A DNA stretch of 64,000 nucleotides, from the NCBI RefSeq assembly GCF_000444995.1, contig NC_022041.1, forward strand, positions 1,152,001 to 1,216,000, given 5' to 3'. The DNA comes from Paracoccus aminophilus JCM 7686. Its GTDB lineage: Bacteria > Pseudomonadota > Alphaproteobacteria > Rhodobacterales > Rhodobacteraceae. Positions 36,000 to 44,706 of this stretch are shown here, in pieces. The number at the start of each line of letters is the position of its first letter. The first letter of the stretch is position 1. The notes below the pieces were generated by a model. It was not told where the DNA came from. It ran no database searches and worked only from the letters and a program-made list of their open reading frames with translations. The translations under genes were made by a program, and so were the position numbers.

Positions 36000-36833
36000 T
36001 CAGGCCTTGGACTTGCGGCCTTCCAGCACCGTCTTGGCGACCAAGGCCACCAGCGCGATCAGCGTCAGCGTCGAGGCGGCGGCAAAAGCACCGACGACGT
36101 TGAGGTCGTTAAACAAGAGCTCGATCTGAAGCGGCAGCGTATTCGTCTGCCCCCGGATGCTGCCCGAGACGACCGAGACGCCGCCGAACTCTCCGACCGC
36201 GCGCGCCGTGCACAGGACTGCGCCGTAAAGCAGCGCCCATTTGATATTCGGCAGCGTCACGCGGCTGAAGATCTGCCAGCCATTCGCGCCAAGCGTGACG
36301 GCGGCTTCTTCTTGGTCGGTGCCCTGCGCCTGCATCAAGGGCAGGACCTCGCGCGCGACGAAGGGGGCGGTGACGAACATCGTGACCAGCACGATGCCGG
36401 GCAGGGCGAACATCACCTGTAGGTCATGGGCTTGCAGCCACGGACCGAGCAGGCCTTGGCGGCCGTAAAGCAGCAGGTAGCAGATGCCCGCGATGATCGG
36501 CGAGATCGAGAAGGGGATCTCGATCAGCGTGACCAGAATGGCCCGGCCCGGGAAGCGATGCTTGGCAATCGCCCAAGCTGCAGCGACGCCGAAGACGATA
36601 TTGACCGGCACGACGATCGCCGCCGTGATGCTGGTCAGCCAGATCGCGTGCAGCGTGTCGGGCTTGAGGATATTGGCCGCATAGGCCGACCAGCCCGCCG
36701 AAAGCGCGCGGGCAAAGATATAGGCCAAGGGTGCCACGACCAAGAGCAGGGTCAGCACGACGGCCAGACCGATCAGCAGGCGCGGCAGGAGCCGGGACTG
36801 GCCGGGCGCGTGGCTCAGAGCGATTGCGGTCAT
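36000..36833 (-). CDS. cysW: Sulfate/thiosulfate ABC transporter permease CysW
   Basis: A 277-residue inner-membrane permease with six helices and the loop EEAAVTLGANGWQIFSRVTLPN contacting CysA (only its ends matter: EEAAVTLGA and RVTLP). AVGEFGGVSVVSG is typical of CysW. The ATG at 36833 overlaps the cysT stop by 4 bp, rejecting a start nine codons upstream. Last gene of cysA-sbp-cysT-cysW. Confidence 0.94.
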   Translation of the reverse strand: MTAIALSHAPGQSRLLPRLLIGLAVVLTLLLVVAPLAYIFARALSAGWSAYAANILKPDTLHAIWLTSITAAIVVPVNIVFGVAAAWAIAKHRFPGRAILVTLIEIPFSISPIIAGICYLLLYGRQGLLGPWLQAHDLQVMFALPGIVLVTMFVTAPFVAREVLPLMQAQGTDQEEAAVTLGANGWQIFSRVTLPNIKWALLYGAVLCTARAVGEFGGVSVVSGSIRGQTNTLPLQIELLFNDLNVVGAFAAASTLTLIALVALVAKTVLEGRKSKA

Positions 36834-37675
36834 TTCGCCTCCCGGTAGCGCGAGGCCCAACGCTGCAAGAGGTTCGAGACCACCAGCAGGATGAGCGCGA
36901 AGATCAAGAGGACCAGCGCAATCGCCGCCGCGCCCGCGTAATCATATTCCTCAAGCCGGATGAAGGCGAGGAGCGAGGCAATCTCGGTTTCCATCGGCTT
37001 GTTGCCCGCGATGAAGACGACCGCGCCGAACTCGCCCAGACTGCGGGCAAAGGCGATGGTTGCGCCGGCAAGAAAGGCGGGCAGGATCGCGGGGAAGACG
37101 ACGCGGGCGAAGATCACCCAAGGCCGCGCGCCAAGCGTCATCGCGGCTTGTTCCAGCGTTGGGTCAAGGTCTTCGAGCACCGGCTGGACCGTGCGCACGA
37201 CAAAGGGGATCGAGGTGAAGGTCATCGCCAGAATGATGCCCCAGATCGTATAGACGACCTGAATGCCCATGCTGTCGAGAAACTGCCCGAACCAGCCATT
37301 GGCCGAGAAAAGCGCGGTCAGCGACAGACCCGCCACGGCGGTCGGCAATGCGAAGGGAATATCCATCAGCGCATCAAGCAGGCGCTTGCCGGGAAATTCA
37401 TAGCGCACCAGCACCCAGGCCATCAGCAGCCCATAGACCGCGTTGAAGACCGTGGCCACTGCCGCCGCCGTCACCGTGACCTTCAGCGCGGCCAAAGTGC
37501 GCGGCGAGGTGACGATGCGCAAAAACCGCTCGGGCCCGATCTCGGCCCCTTTCAGCACCAACGCCAACACCGGGATCAGGATGATGATCGTCAGATACAG
37601 AATCGTCGTGCCGAGGCTGAGTGTCAGCCCCGGCAAAACGCGTTTCGAGCGGATAGGAGCCGCCGTGTCGCTCAT
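36830..37675 (-). CDS. cysT: Sulfate/thiosulfate ABC transporter permease CysT (CysU)
   Basis: A 281-residue permease paralogous to CysW, with about six helices. It has the sulfate permease features LPTAVAGLSLTALF and ARSLGEFGAVVFIAGN. It forms the membrane channel with CysW. Overlaps both neighbours by 4 bp. Confidence 0.94.
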   Translation of the reverse strand: MSDTAAPIRSKRVLPGLTLSLGTTILYLTIIILIPVLALVLKGAEIGPERFLRIVTSPRTLAALKVTVTAAAVATVFNAVYGLLMAWVLVRYEFPGKRLLDALMDIPFALPTAVAGLSLTALFSANGWFGQFLDSMGIQVVYTIWGIILAMTFTSIPFVVRTVQPVLEDLDPTLEQAAMTLGARPWVIFARVVFPAILPAFLAGATIAFARSLGEFGAVVFIAGNKPMETEIASLLAFIRLEEYDYAGAAAIALVLLIFALILLVVSNLLQRWASRYREAK

Positions 37676-38670
37676 TGGTTGACGAAGACCTGATCGAGGA
37701 TGCCGCCTTCGGCGAGATGCTCTTTCTTGATCTTGTCCCAGCCGCCGAAGACTTCGTCGACGGTCACAAGCTTGACCTCGGGGGTGGTGGCCGCATGTTT
37801 CGCCGCAACATCCTTGTCGGTGACGCGGTAGAAGTTATTGGCCAGCACTTCCTGGGCTTCCGGCGTGTAAAGCCAGTTCAGATAATCGGTCGAAACCTCG
37901 GTCGAGCCGTTCTTGTCGGCATTGGCTTTCACCAGCGCGACCGGGAAAGCCGCGAAGAGCGAGACCGAGGGCGTCACACGCTCGAAGCCCTGCACTTCAT
38001 ATTCCTTGGCGATGCCGCCGGTTTCGGCCTCGAAGGTCACCAGAACGTCGCCGATATTGCGCTCGGCAAAGGTCTGGGTCGCGGCACGCCCGCCGGTGTC
38101 AAAGACCGGAACTTGGGCCAGAATTTTCTTCACCAGCTCTTGTGCCTTGGCCTGATCGCCGCCGTTCTTGTCGAGCCCGTAAGCATAGGCCGCGAGATAG
38201 GTATAGCGCGCATTGCCCGAGGTTTTCGGGTTCGGGAAGACCGGCTGGACATCGTCACGCGCCAGATCGTCCCAATCCTTGATGTTCTTGGGGTTGCCCT
38301 TGCGCACGAGGAACGAGGGCAGCGAGTAATAGGGCGAGGCGCCGTTCGGGAAGGCCTCGCGCCAGTTCTTCTCGACCAGCCCACCGTCAGCGAGCACGTC
38401 GATGTCGGTTTCCTGGTTGAAGGTCACGACATCGGCGTTCAGCCCTTCAAGGATTGCGCGCGCCTGTTTCGACGAGCCGCCGTGGCTTTGGTCGATGGTG
38501 ACCTCGCGGCCGGTCTTTTCCTTCCAATGCGAGGCGAAATGCGGGTTGAGCTCTTCGAAAAGCTCGCGCGCCACGTCGTAGCTGACATTGAGGATATGGT
38601 CTTGGGCCGCGACGGGCGAGGCGCCCAGCACAAAGGCGACGGCAGCCGCGCGAAGATAGGGAAAGTTCAT
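37672..38670 (-). CDS. Sulfate/thiosulfate-binding periplasmic protein
   Basis: A 332-residue SBP of the Sbp/CysP family with a signal peptide ending near SPVAAQD. It has LNVSYDVARELFEELN and the ligand-loop segment DQSHGGSSKQARAI with its conserved Gly-Ser-Ser. LYTPEAQEVLANNFYRV closes the protein as usual. It delivers sulfate or thiosulfate to CysTW; sequence does not distinguish Sbp from CysP. Overlaps cysA and cysT by 4 bp each. Confidence 0.93.
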   Translation of the reverse strand: MNFPYLRAAAVAFVLGASPVAAQDHILNVSYDVARELFEELNPHFASHWKEKTGREVTIDQSHGGSSKQARAILEGLNADVVTFNQETDIDVLADGGLVEKNWREAFPNGASPYYSLPSFLVRKGNPKNIKDWDDLARDDVQPVFPNPKTSGNARYTYLAAYAYGLDKNGGDQAKAQELVKKILAQVPVFDTGGRAATQTFAERNIGDVLVTFEAETGGIAKEYEVQGFERVTPSVSLFAAFPVALVKANADKNGSTEVSTDYLNWLYTPEAQEVLANNFYRVTDKDVAAKHAATTPEVKLVTVDEVFGGWDKIKKEHLAEGGILDQVFVNQ

Positions 38671-39779
38671 CTGTTGCTCTCCTTGAGAAGACGGGTAGCC
38701 GGGATCGAGCTTTGGGCCAAGGCCTCGGGATCGCGCGAGCCGGGGAAGATGGCGCCGGCCTCGGGGCGCAGATGCACCGAGACGCCGGGTTGCAGCGCGC
38801 GCGCCTCGGGCGCACGGCGGGGAAGGGCGGTTTCAATCAGCACGCCGTCGCGGCCGCGAAGTTGCGCGCGCAAAGTGGCGCCGGTGCTGGTGGTCGAGGC
38901 GACGAGCCAAGCGCCCTCGGCATCCACGATGGGGGTGATGTCCTCGGGGCGCAGGAAAAGCCGCGCGGGACCATCGGCCAAGGCGCGACGTTCCAGCCGC
39001 GAGGCATCAAGGCCCGGTGCTTCCGCGCGGCCCGCGCGCAGATGGACCGGCAGCTCGACGGTTGCGCCCATGAAGCGGGCGACGAAGGGTGAGGCCGGGT
39101 GGTCGTGGATCTGGTCGGCATTGCCGATCTGCTCGATCTGGCCCTCGCCCATGACGACGACGCGGTCGGCAAGTTCAAAGGCCTCTTCCTGATCATGGGT
39201 CACGAAGATCGAGGTCGAGCCGGTCGCATCATGGACCGAGCGCAGCCAGTTGCGCAGATCGCGCCGGATCGCGGCATCAAGCGCGCCGAAGGGCTCGTCG
39301 AGCAGCAGGACCGTCGGCTCGATGGCGAGCGCGCGGCCCAAGGCAACGCGCTGGCGCTGACCGCCCGAAAGCTGCGTCGGGTAGCGGTCGCCAAGATGGG
39401 CGATTTGCAGGAATTCGAGGAGTTCCGAGACTTTCGCGGCAATGATCGCCTTGCCCGGACGCTCGGCGCGCGGGCGCACGCTGAGGCCGAAGGCGATATT
39501 GTCGCGCACGGTCATATGCGGAAAGAGCGCGTAATGCTGGAAGACAAAGCCGATGCGGCGGTCTTGCGCGGCAAGGTTCAGCCAGTTCTGGCCATCGACG
39601 TTCAGCGCGCCCGAATCCGGCCATTCGAGACCGGCGATGATCTTGAGAAGCGTCGTCTTGCCCGAGCCCGATGGCCCCAGAAGCGCCACGAGTTCGCCCT
39701 TTTCGATGGAAAGGTCGATGCCGCGCAGAACCTCGGTCTGTCCGAAGCGTTTGCGCATTCCGGCAATCGTGATCGTCAT
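38667..39779 (-). CDS. cysA: Sulfate/thiosulfate import ATP-binding protein CysA
   Basis: A 370-residue ABC ATPase. It has Walker A GPSGSGKTT, signature LSGGQRQRVALGRAL and Walker B LLLDEPFGALD. A C-terminal regulatory domain of about 130 residues carries LRPEDI, as in CysA. It is first in the operon, AAGGAA precedes the ATG, and all four genes overlap by 4 bp. Expression is likely tied to sulfur supply. Confidence 0.94.
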   Translation of the reverse strand: MTITIAGMRKRFGQTEVLRGIDLSIEKGELVALLGPSGSGKTTLLKIIAGLEWPDSGALNVDGQNWLNLAAQDRRIGFVFQHYALFPHMTVRDNIAFGLSVRPRAERPGKAIIAAKVSELLEFLQIAHLGDRYPTQLSGGQRQRVALGRALAIEPTVLLLDEPFGALDAAIRRDLRNWLRSVHDATGSTSIFVTHDQEEAFELADRVVVMGEGQIEQIGNADQIHDHPASPFVARFMGATVELPVHLRAGRAEAPGLDASRLERRALADGPARLFLRPEDITPIVDAEGAWLVASTTSTGATLRAQLRGRDGVLIETALPRRAPEARALQPGVSVHLRPEAGAIFPGSRDPEALAQSSIPATRLLKESNR

Positions 39780-40145
39780 TCTGGCGCGTTCCTTGTTGTT
39801 TCACGCCAAATCTTAAGATCACATTTTCGCGCGAACAAGGAACCAGACGCCGGGATAGCGGCGCTTGAAGGGAAGAAAATTCCGAATCCTGTCCGAAAAT
39901 TGCCGGTTGTCGGGTGAAATTTTCCGATGATGAAAACCTCGTCCGCGATTGCCTTTGGCTATCGCGACGGTGTTCTTTTCTTTAAACCCGCCTCGTTTAG
40001 TCGGGATTTAACCCGAAACCCGGCGCTCGCGCCGCCCTAGAGGCTCCATGTCGCATTTTGCGATTCGCCGCGCTCGACCACCCGACTGGACAGCAGGCGT
40101 CAGATGGCGCGGCGAACGCGGGGCAAAGTCGCAGGTTCTGGCCGC
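39780..40145. other. Intergenic region upstream of cysA
   Basis: It holds the cysA leader and promoter region. Notable are AT-rich tracts and a loose inverted repeat GAAAATT/AATTTTC with a 16-bp spacer at about 39893-39922. No gene or classical terminator is recognised; small frames here are antisense shadows. Confidence 0.4.
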
Positions 40146-40907
40146 TCAGAGCCCGTCCTTGAAGCCGATCGAGGCATGGGTTCCGTCGCAAAACGGCTTG
40201 TTCTGGGACTGACCGCAGCGGCAAAGCGCGACGCGGTTGCGCCGCTCGTAGACGAAGCCGTCCCCGGCCTCGACCGTGATCCCGCCCTGAACCCAAAGCG
40301 GACCGGAAACGCCCTCTGCCGGGTCCTCGATCACACTGATTTCGGGGTCGTGATGGGTCTCGATGGGCTTGCCGGTGCGGTTGTCCCAAGCGACCAGCCG
40401 CCCGCCGGGGCAGGCGTTGGCTTGTGCCACGAATTGCTGGGCGCGGCTCGGGTCATCGGTCGCGGGCGGCTGGCTCCAGATCTGGCCATGCGGATCGCAG
40501 AAGCGGGCAAAGGCGCAGAGGGTTTCATCATCCGAGAGCGACATCGCCGAGCCCGGATAAAGCTGGGCGCGAGTGATGTATTCGGCGCGGTCGGCGGTCT
40601 CGCTGCCATCAAAGCCAAGGCGGGTATGGCTGCCGTCGCAGAAAGGCTTGGTCGCCGAATGGCCGCAGCGACAAAGCGCATAGGTCGCGGGCGCCTCGAT
40701 CGGGCCGTCCTCAAGCCAGGCGACGGATTCGCGCTTGGCATTGGTGCCGATGGTCTTCTTGCTCAGCGGGACGCTGCCGCTGACCAGATAGGGGCCGTCC
40801 TTGCTGACGCGGATGCGGGGTGGTTTTGCCGGTCGCGCATCCGTTGCGGGGCGCTCGGAACCTGCGGGGCTGGGCGCTTCGGAATGGGATTGGCTCGAAT
40901 TGGACAT
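40146..40907 (-). CDS. Double CDGSH iron-sulfur protein
   Basis: A 253-residue cytoplasmic protein with two CDGSH 2Fe-2S motifs, CRCGHSATKPFCDGSH near residue 78 and CRCGQSQNKPFCDGTH at the C-terminus. Each provides the 3-Cys-1-His ligand set. Between them lies a ferredoxin-like region with CAFARFCDPHG and NACPGGRL that resembles the divergent mono-cluster ferredoxin domain. The ATG at 40907 has GGAGG upstream. Redox or Fe-S transfer is likely, but no reaction is known. Confidence 0.88.
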   Translation of the reverse strand: MSNSSQSHSEAPSPAGSERPATDARPAKPPRIRVSKDGPYLVSGSVPLSKKTIGTNAKRESVAWLEDGPIEAPATYALCRCGHSATKPFCDGSHTRLGFDGSETADRAEYITRAQLYPGSAMSLSDDETLCAFARFCDPHGQIWSQPPATDDPSRAQQFVAQANACPGGRLVAWDNRTGKPIETHHDPEISVIEDPAEGVSGPLWVQGGITVEAGDGFVYERRNRVALCRCGQSQNKPFCDGTHASIGFKDGL

Positions 40908-41109
40908 GGTGGCCTCCTCGTGGCTGGCATGACGCTGGCTGGACGTGGCTCTAGAACATTGTGACGCTAGGAAGATGTGGCGCAGGCAAAACGTGGCACT
41001 TTCGAAAAGGGTTCCGAGATTGGCCAAGGTGCTTGCATCGCGCGGCCGGGCTGCCAACCTAAGAAAGAGGCCGGGGCAGGTGACGAACGGGCCAAGCGAA
41101 GGAGACGCG

Positions 41110-42144
41110 ATGATCCCCCAGACGGCACAGATCCTCGGCAAACTCGCCCTGTCCGAGCCGGAAACGGCTGAGGTCGCGCCGATCGCGGCAACCGAGGGGC
41201 AGGCGCTGACGGTGGCCGACGGTCAGGTGGCTGACTGTCAGGTGGGCGCCTGTCTGGCGCCGCTTGCGCAAAGCCCGGGCGTGCTCGCAATTGTCACCGC
41301 CGTCGAGGGGCCGTCCTACCGTCCTTTGGGCGCGGTCATGTCCTTTGTCGGCGAGCATCGCTTTGGCGCGCTGTCTTCGGGCTGCATCGAAGCCGATCTC
41401 GCACGCCATGCTGAAACCGCGTTGCAGCGCGCCGAGCCCCGGCTTTTGCGCTATGGGGCGGGCTCGCCGTTTTTCGACATCCGTCTGCCCTGCGGTGGCG
41501 GGCTTGAGATCCTCCTGGTGCCGTGCCCGGACCCCGAGGTGCTGGCGAAGGCCTTGGCCGCGCATCAGGCGCGTTTGCCCTTCGCGCTGCTGTTCGACCT
41601 TACGGAGGGGCTCATCGGCGTCGAGACCGGCTCGGATTGCACGGGCGAGACCGGCGCACTGGCCGGGAACGGCTGGCGCTTTCGCGTCCTCGTGCGACCC
41701 GAGCCGCGCTTTCTCGTCTTCGGCAAAGGGCCCGAGGCGATGATCTTTGCCGGGTTGGCGCGGGCCGCGCGCTTTCCGGTCGAGCTTTTATCCCATGACC
41801 CCGAGACCTTGGCCGAGGCGCGCCGCGCGGGGATCGACGTGCGGGCGATCGGCACCGCGCTGCCGGAGCTCGCGATTGATCGCTGGACGGCGGCGCTGCT
41901 TTTCTATCACGACCATGACCGTGAGCCTCCGCTTCTGCGCGATCTGCTGACGACGCCCGCCTTCTATATCGGGGCGCAGGGCAGCCAACTCGCGCGGGCG
42001 GGGCGGGACGCGGAACTGCGCGCTTTGGGGGTGAGCGAGCCCGCGATGGCGCGGCTGCGCGGCCCGATCGGCCTGATCCCCAGCACGCGCGATCCGCGGC
42101 TGCTGGCGATCTCGGTTCTGGCCGAGGTGCTCAGTCTTGTCTGA
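41110..42144 (+). CDS. XdhC-family molybdenum-enzyme maturation factor
   Basis: A 344-residue XdhC/CoxI protein. XdhC_CoxI begins at LAIVTAVEGPSYRPLGAVM with the conserved SSGCIEADLARH. A Rossmann-like domain with VFGKGPEA and AQGSQLAR follows. XdhC proteins bind molybdenum cofactor, aid its sulfuration, and load it into xanthine-dehydrogenase-type enzymes. It precedes the MocA-like gene and the molybdenum hydroxylase genes. The ATG at 41110 has AAGGAGA upstream. About 45 extra N-terminal residues are low complexity. Confidence 0.88.
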   Translation: MIPQTAQILGKLALSEPETAEVAPIAATEGQALTVADGQVADCQVGACLAPLAQSPGVLAIVTAVEGPSYRPLGAVMSFVGEHRFGALSSGCIEADLARHAETALQRAEPRLLRYGAGSPFFDIRLPCGGGLEILLVPCPDPEVLAKALAAHQARLPFALLFDLTEGLIGVETGSDCTGETGALAGNGWRFRVLVRPEPRFLVFGKGPEAMIFAGLARAARFPVELLSHDPETLAEARRAGIDVRAIGTALPELAIDRWTAALLFYHDHDREPPLLRDLLTTPAFYIGAQGSQLARAGRDAELRALGVSEPAMARLRGPIGLIPSTRDPRLLAISVLAEVLSLV

Positions 42145-42769
42145 GAGGGCCGCCTTGCCTTCGGGGCCGCCCGAGACGCTGGGGGTTTTGCTGGCGGCCG
42201 GGGCCTCGCGCCGCTTTGGCGCGGCGGATAAGCTTTTGGCCAATTGGCAGGGGATGGCTTTGGTCCGGGTCTCGGCGCAAATTTTGGCGTGCGCGGGCTG
42301 TGACCGGTTGGCGGCGGTTGTGTCCCGCCCCGAGGTAGGGGCGGCCTTGCCCGACGGATTTTCCACGGTCTCGATTGCGCCGGGGCAAGAGATGGCGGCC
42401 TCGTTTCACGCAGCGCTGGATCTGGCCGCCCAGATCGGGGCGAAACGGCTGCTGATCGCTTTGGGCGACATGCCCCGGATCTCGCCTTTGCGGTTGCGCG
42501 CTTTGCTGTCGCTGCCCGGGCGCGGGGCGGTGCTGTGCGCGGATGGCCGCCGGATGCCACCGGTGCTGTTGCAGGCCAAGGATTTCGCGCAAGCCCGGGC
42601 GCTCGCCACGGGGGATCACGGCGCGCGCGCGCTTCTGGCGCGCTTCACCCCGTCCGAGCTGATCGCGCTCCCTGAGGGTGAGGCCCTCGATATCGATCTG
42701 GCGACCGATCTTGCCCTTGCCGACCAGCCTGCGCTTGGGACCGGAACTGATCCGGCCTCGCCGCGTTGA
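42137..42769 (+). CDS. MocA-like molybdenum cofactor nucleotidyltransferase
   Basis: A 210-residue MobA-like NTP transferase. It has the GVLLAAGASRRFGAADKL nucleotide loop, ALGDMPRI for the metal, and CADGRRMPPVLL. MocA enzymes attach CMP to molybdopterin for hydroxylases of the xanthine-dehydrogenase family, which fits the downstream genes. TTG at 42137 overlaps the xdhC-like stop by 8 bp; a TTG at 42155 is an alternative start. Confidence 0.85.
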   Translation: MSERAALPSGPPETLGVLLAAGASRRFGAADKLLANWQGMALVRVSAQILACAGCDRLAAVVSRPEVGAALPDGFSTVSIAPGQEMAASFHAALDLAAQIGAKRLLIALGDMPRISPLRLRALLSLPGRGAVLCADGRRMPPVLLQAKDFAQARALATGDHGARALLARFTPSELIALPEGEALDIDLATDLALADQPALGTGTDPASPR

Positions 42770-42844
42770 GCTTGCGGAATACGCTTCCCTGACGATCTCC
42801 GCCACATCGCGCCGCACCGGTGCGACCAGCCAGGATAGAAAAGG

Positions 42845-44170
42845 ATGCTGAAACGGACGATCTATGGCCTTCTGGCTTTGGGCGTTGTCGCTGTGATCGG
42901 CTTCGCCATCTATGCTTATCGCCCCGCCTTGCCCGAAATCAGCGCCGAGGCGCGCCCGCAGTTTGACGCGGCCACCATCGAGACCGGCCGCGTTCTGGCG
43001 GCGGCCGGTTATTGCGAGACCTGCCATACCGCGCCGGGGGGCGCGCCTTATGCCGGGAATTACGCGCTCAACACGAATTTCGGCACGATTTATGCCTCGA
43101 ATATCACGCCCGACCCCAAGACCGGGATTGGTTCCTGGTCGCCCGAGGCGTTCCGGCGCGCGATGCAAGAGGGCGTGAGCCGGGACGGCGCGCATCTCTT
43201 TCCGGCCTTTCCCTATGACCATTTCACCAAGATGAGCGATGCCGATATTGATGCGATCTATGGCTATCTCATGGCCAAAGTCGCGCCGGTGTCGCAAGAA
43301 ACCAAACCTGCCACGATCGCCTTTCCGCTGAACCAGCGCGTGCTTCAGGCGGGCTGGCAGCTGCTTTTCGTCGATTTCGGGCGCTACAAGCCGGATCCGT
43401 CGAAATCCGAGGCCTGGAACCGGGGCGCCTATCTGGTCGAGGGCGTCACCCATTGCGGCGCCTGTCACACGCCGCGCAACCAGCTTGGCGCCGAGCGCAA
43501 AAGTGAGGCTTTCGCGGGCGCGCCGATTGATGGCTGGACGGCACCTGCGCTGACACGCGACAATCCCTCGGCGGTGCCGTGGACGGCGGCGGATTTCACC
43601 CAATATCTGCAAACCGGCGCGGGCACTTATCACGGCGTGGCCGCCGGCCCGATGTCGCCGGTGGTTCATGCCGGTGTCGCGCAGCTGCCCAAATCTGACC
43701 TTGAGGCGATCGGCATCTATCTGGGCGATATCGTCGGCGCGCCGCAAAGCGATCCGGCCCAGAATGCGGTGGTGGTTTCAAGCCTGGCCGCGAGCCGCCC
43801 TGACCCTTCTTACCGCAAGGATGAGGGCGAGCGGCTTTACGTCGCCGCCTGCGCCGCTTGCCATTACAACTCCGATAAAGTGCTCGCCATGCGGCCACTT
43901 CTGGGCATCAATTCTTCGGTGCGCCTGTCGGACCCGTCGAACCTGATCCGGGTGATGCTGAAAGGGATCAGCGTCAAGGAAGGCTCGGGCGGGGTGGTCA
44001 TGCCCTCTTATGGGCAGGTCTATAGCGATGCCCAGATTGCGGCGATTGCCAATTATCTGCGCAAGGATCTCGCGGGGCTCGAGCCTTGGCCGGATCTTGC
44101 CTTGAGCGTGGCTCAGATCCGGGGCGGCGAGACGGCTCCGGTCGCAACTGCGCGGGCGAGCACGCCCTAA
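42845..44170 (+). CDS. Membrane-anchored triheme cytochrome c
   Basis: A 441-residue c-type cytochrome. One N-terminal helix (LLALGVVAVIGFAIYAY) anchors it, with the rest periplasmic. Three heme sites are CETCH, CGACH and CAACH, each with a following cytochrome c domain. The arrangement matches the cytochrome subunit of membrane alcohol and aldehyde dehydrogenases. It should pass electrons from the molybdenum enzyme encoded next to the respiratory chain. Confidence 0.92.
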   Translation: MLKRTIYGLLALGVVAVIGFAIYAYRPALPEISAEARPQFDAATIETGRVLAAAGYCETCHTAPGGAPYAGNYALNTNFGTIYASNITPDPKTGIGSWSPEAFRRAMQEGVSRDGAHLFPAFPYDHFTKMSDADIDAIYGYLMAKVAPVSQETKPATIAFPLNQRVLQAGWQLLFVDFGRYKPDPSKSEAWNRGAYLVEGVTHCGACHTPRNQLGAERKSEAFAGAPIDGWTAPALTRDNPSAVPWTAADFTQYLQTGAGTYHGVAAGPMSPVVHAGVAQLPKSDLEAIGIYLGDIVGAPQSDPAQNAVVVSSLAASRPDPSYRKDEGERLYVAACAACHYNSDKVLAMRPLLGINSSVRLSDPSNLIRVMLKGISVKEGSGGVVMPSYGQVYSDAQIAAIANYLRKDLAGLEPWPDLALSVAQIRGGETAPVATARASTP

Positions 44171-44232
44171 GACGGACTGCCTCGGCGCGTGCGTGTCACG
44201 CGCCTGAGGGCAAAGACCAAGGAGGCTGAAAG

Positions 44233-44706
44233 ATGATCGAATTCACCGTCAATGGCCAGAAGGTCAGCACCGATGCCGACCCGGATACGCCGCTTTTATG
44301 GGTGATCCGTGACGAGATCGGGCTGACTGGCACGAAATTCGGCTGCGGCATTGGCATGTGCGGGGCCTGCACGGTTCATGTCGGTGGCCGCGCGACCCGC
44401 GCCTGCGTGACCGAGGTCTCTGAGGTTGCGGGGGCCGTGGTCACCACGATCGAGGGGCTTGACCCCAAGGGCGATCATCCGGTCCAGCAGGCATGGCGAC
44501 ATTTGCGAGTGCCGCAATGCGGTTACTGCCAGTCGGGGCAAATCATGCAGGCTGCGGCGCTTTTGAAAGACATGCCCCATCCGAGCGATGACGATATCGA
44601 CGCGGTGATGACCGGTAATCTCTGCCGCTGCATGACTTATAACCGCATCCGGGCCGCCGTGCGCGAGGCCGCAGGCGCGATGCGGGGGGAGACGGCAAAT
44701 GGCTAA
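44233..44706 (+). CDS. (2Fe-2S) subunit of a molybdenum hydroxylase
   Basis: A 157-residue subunit with two 2Fe-2S centres. The plant-ferredoxin-type site is [14 protein letters not shown] plus a later Cys, and the second is [10 protein letters not shown] with NLCRCMTY. This is the small subunit of IorAB/aldehyde-oxidoreductase type enzymes that lack a separate FAD subunit. AAGGAGG precedes the ATG, and the 3' end overlaps the large-subunit gene by 8 bp. Confidence 0.93.
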   Translation: MIEFTVNGQKVSTDADPDTPLLWVIRDEIGLTGTKFGCGIGMCGACTVHVGGRATRACVTEVSEVAGAVVTTIEGLDPKGDHPVQQAWRHLRVPQCGYCQSGQIMQAAALLKDMPHPSDDDIDAVMTGNLCRCMTYNRIRAAVREAAGAMRGETANG

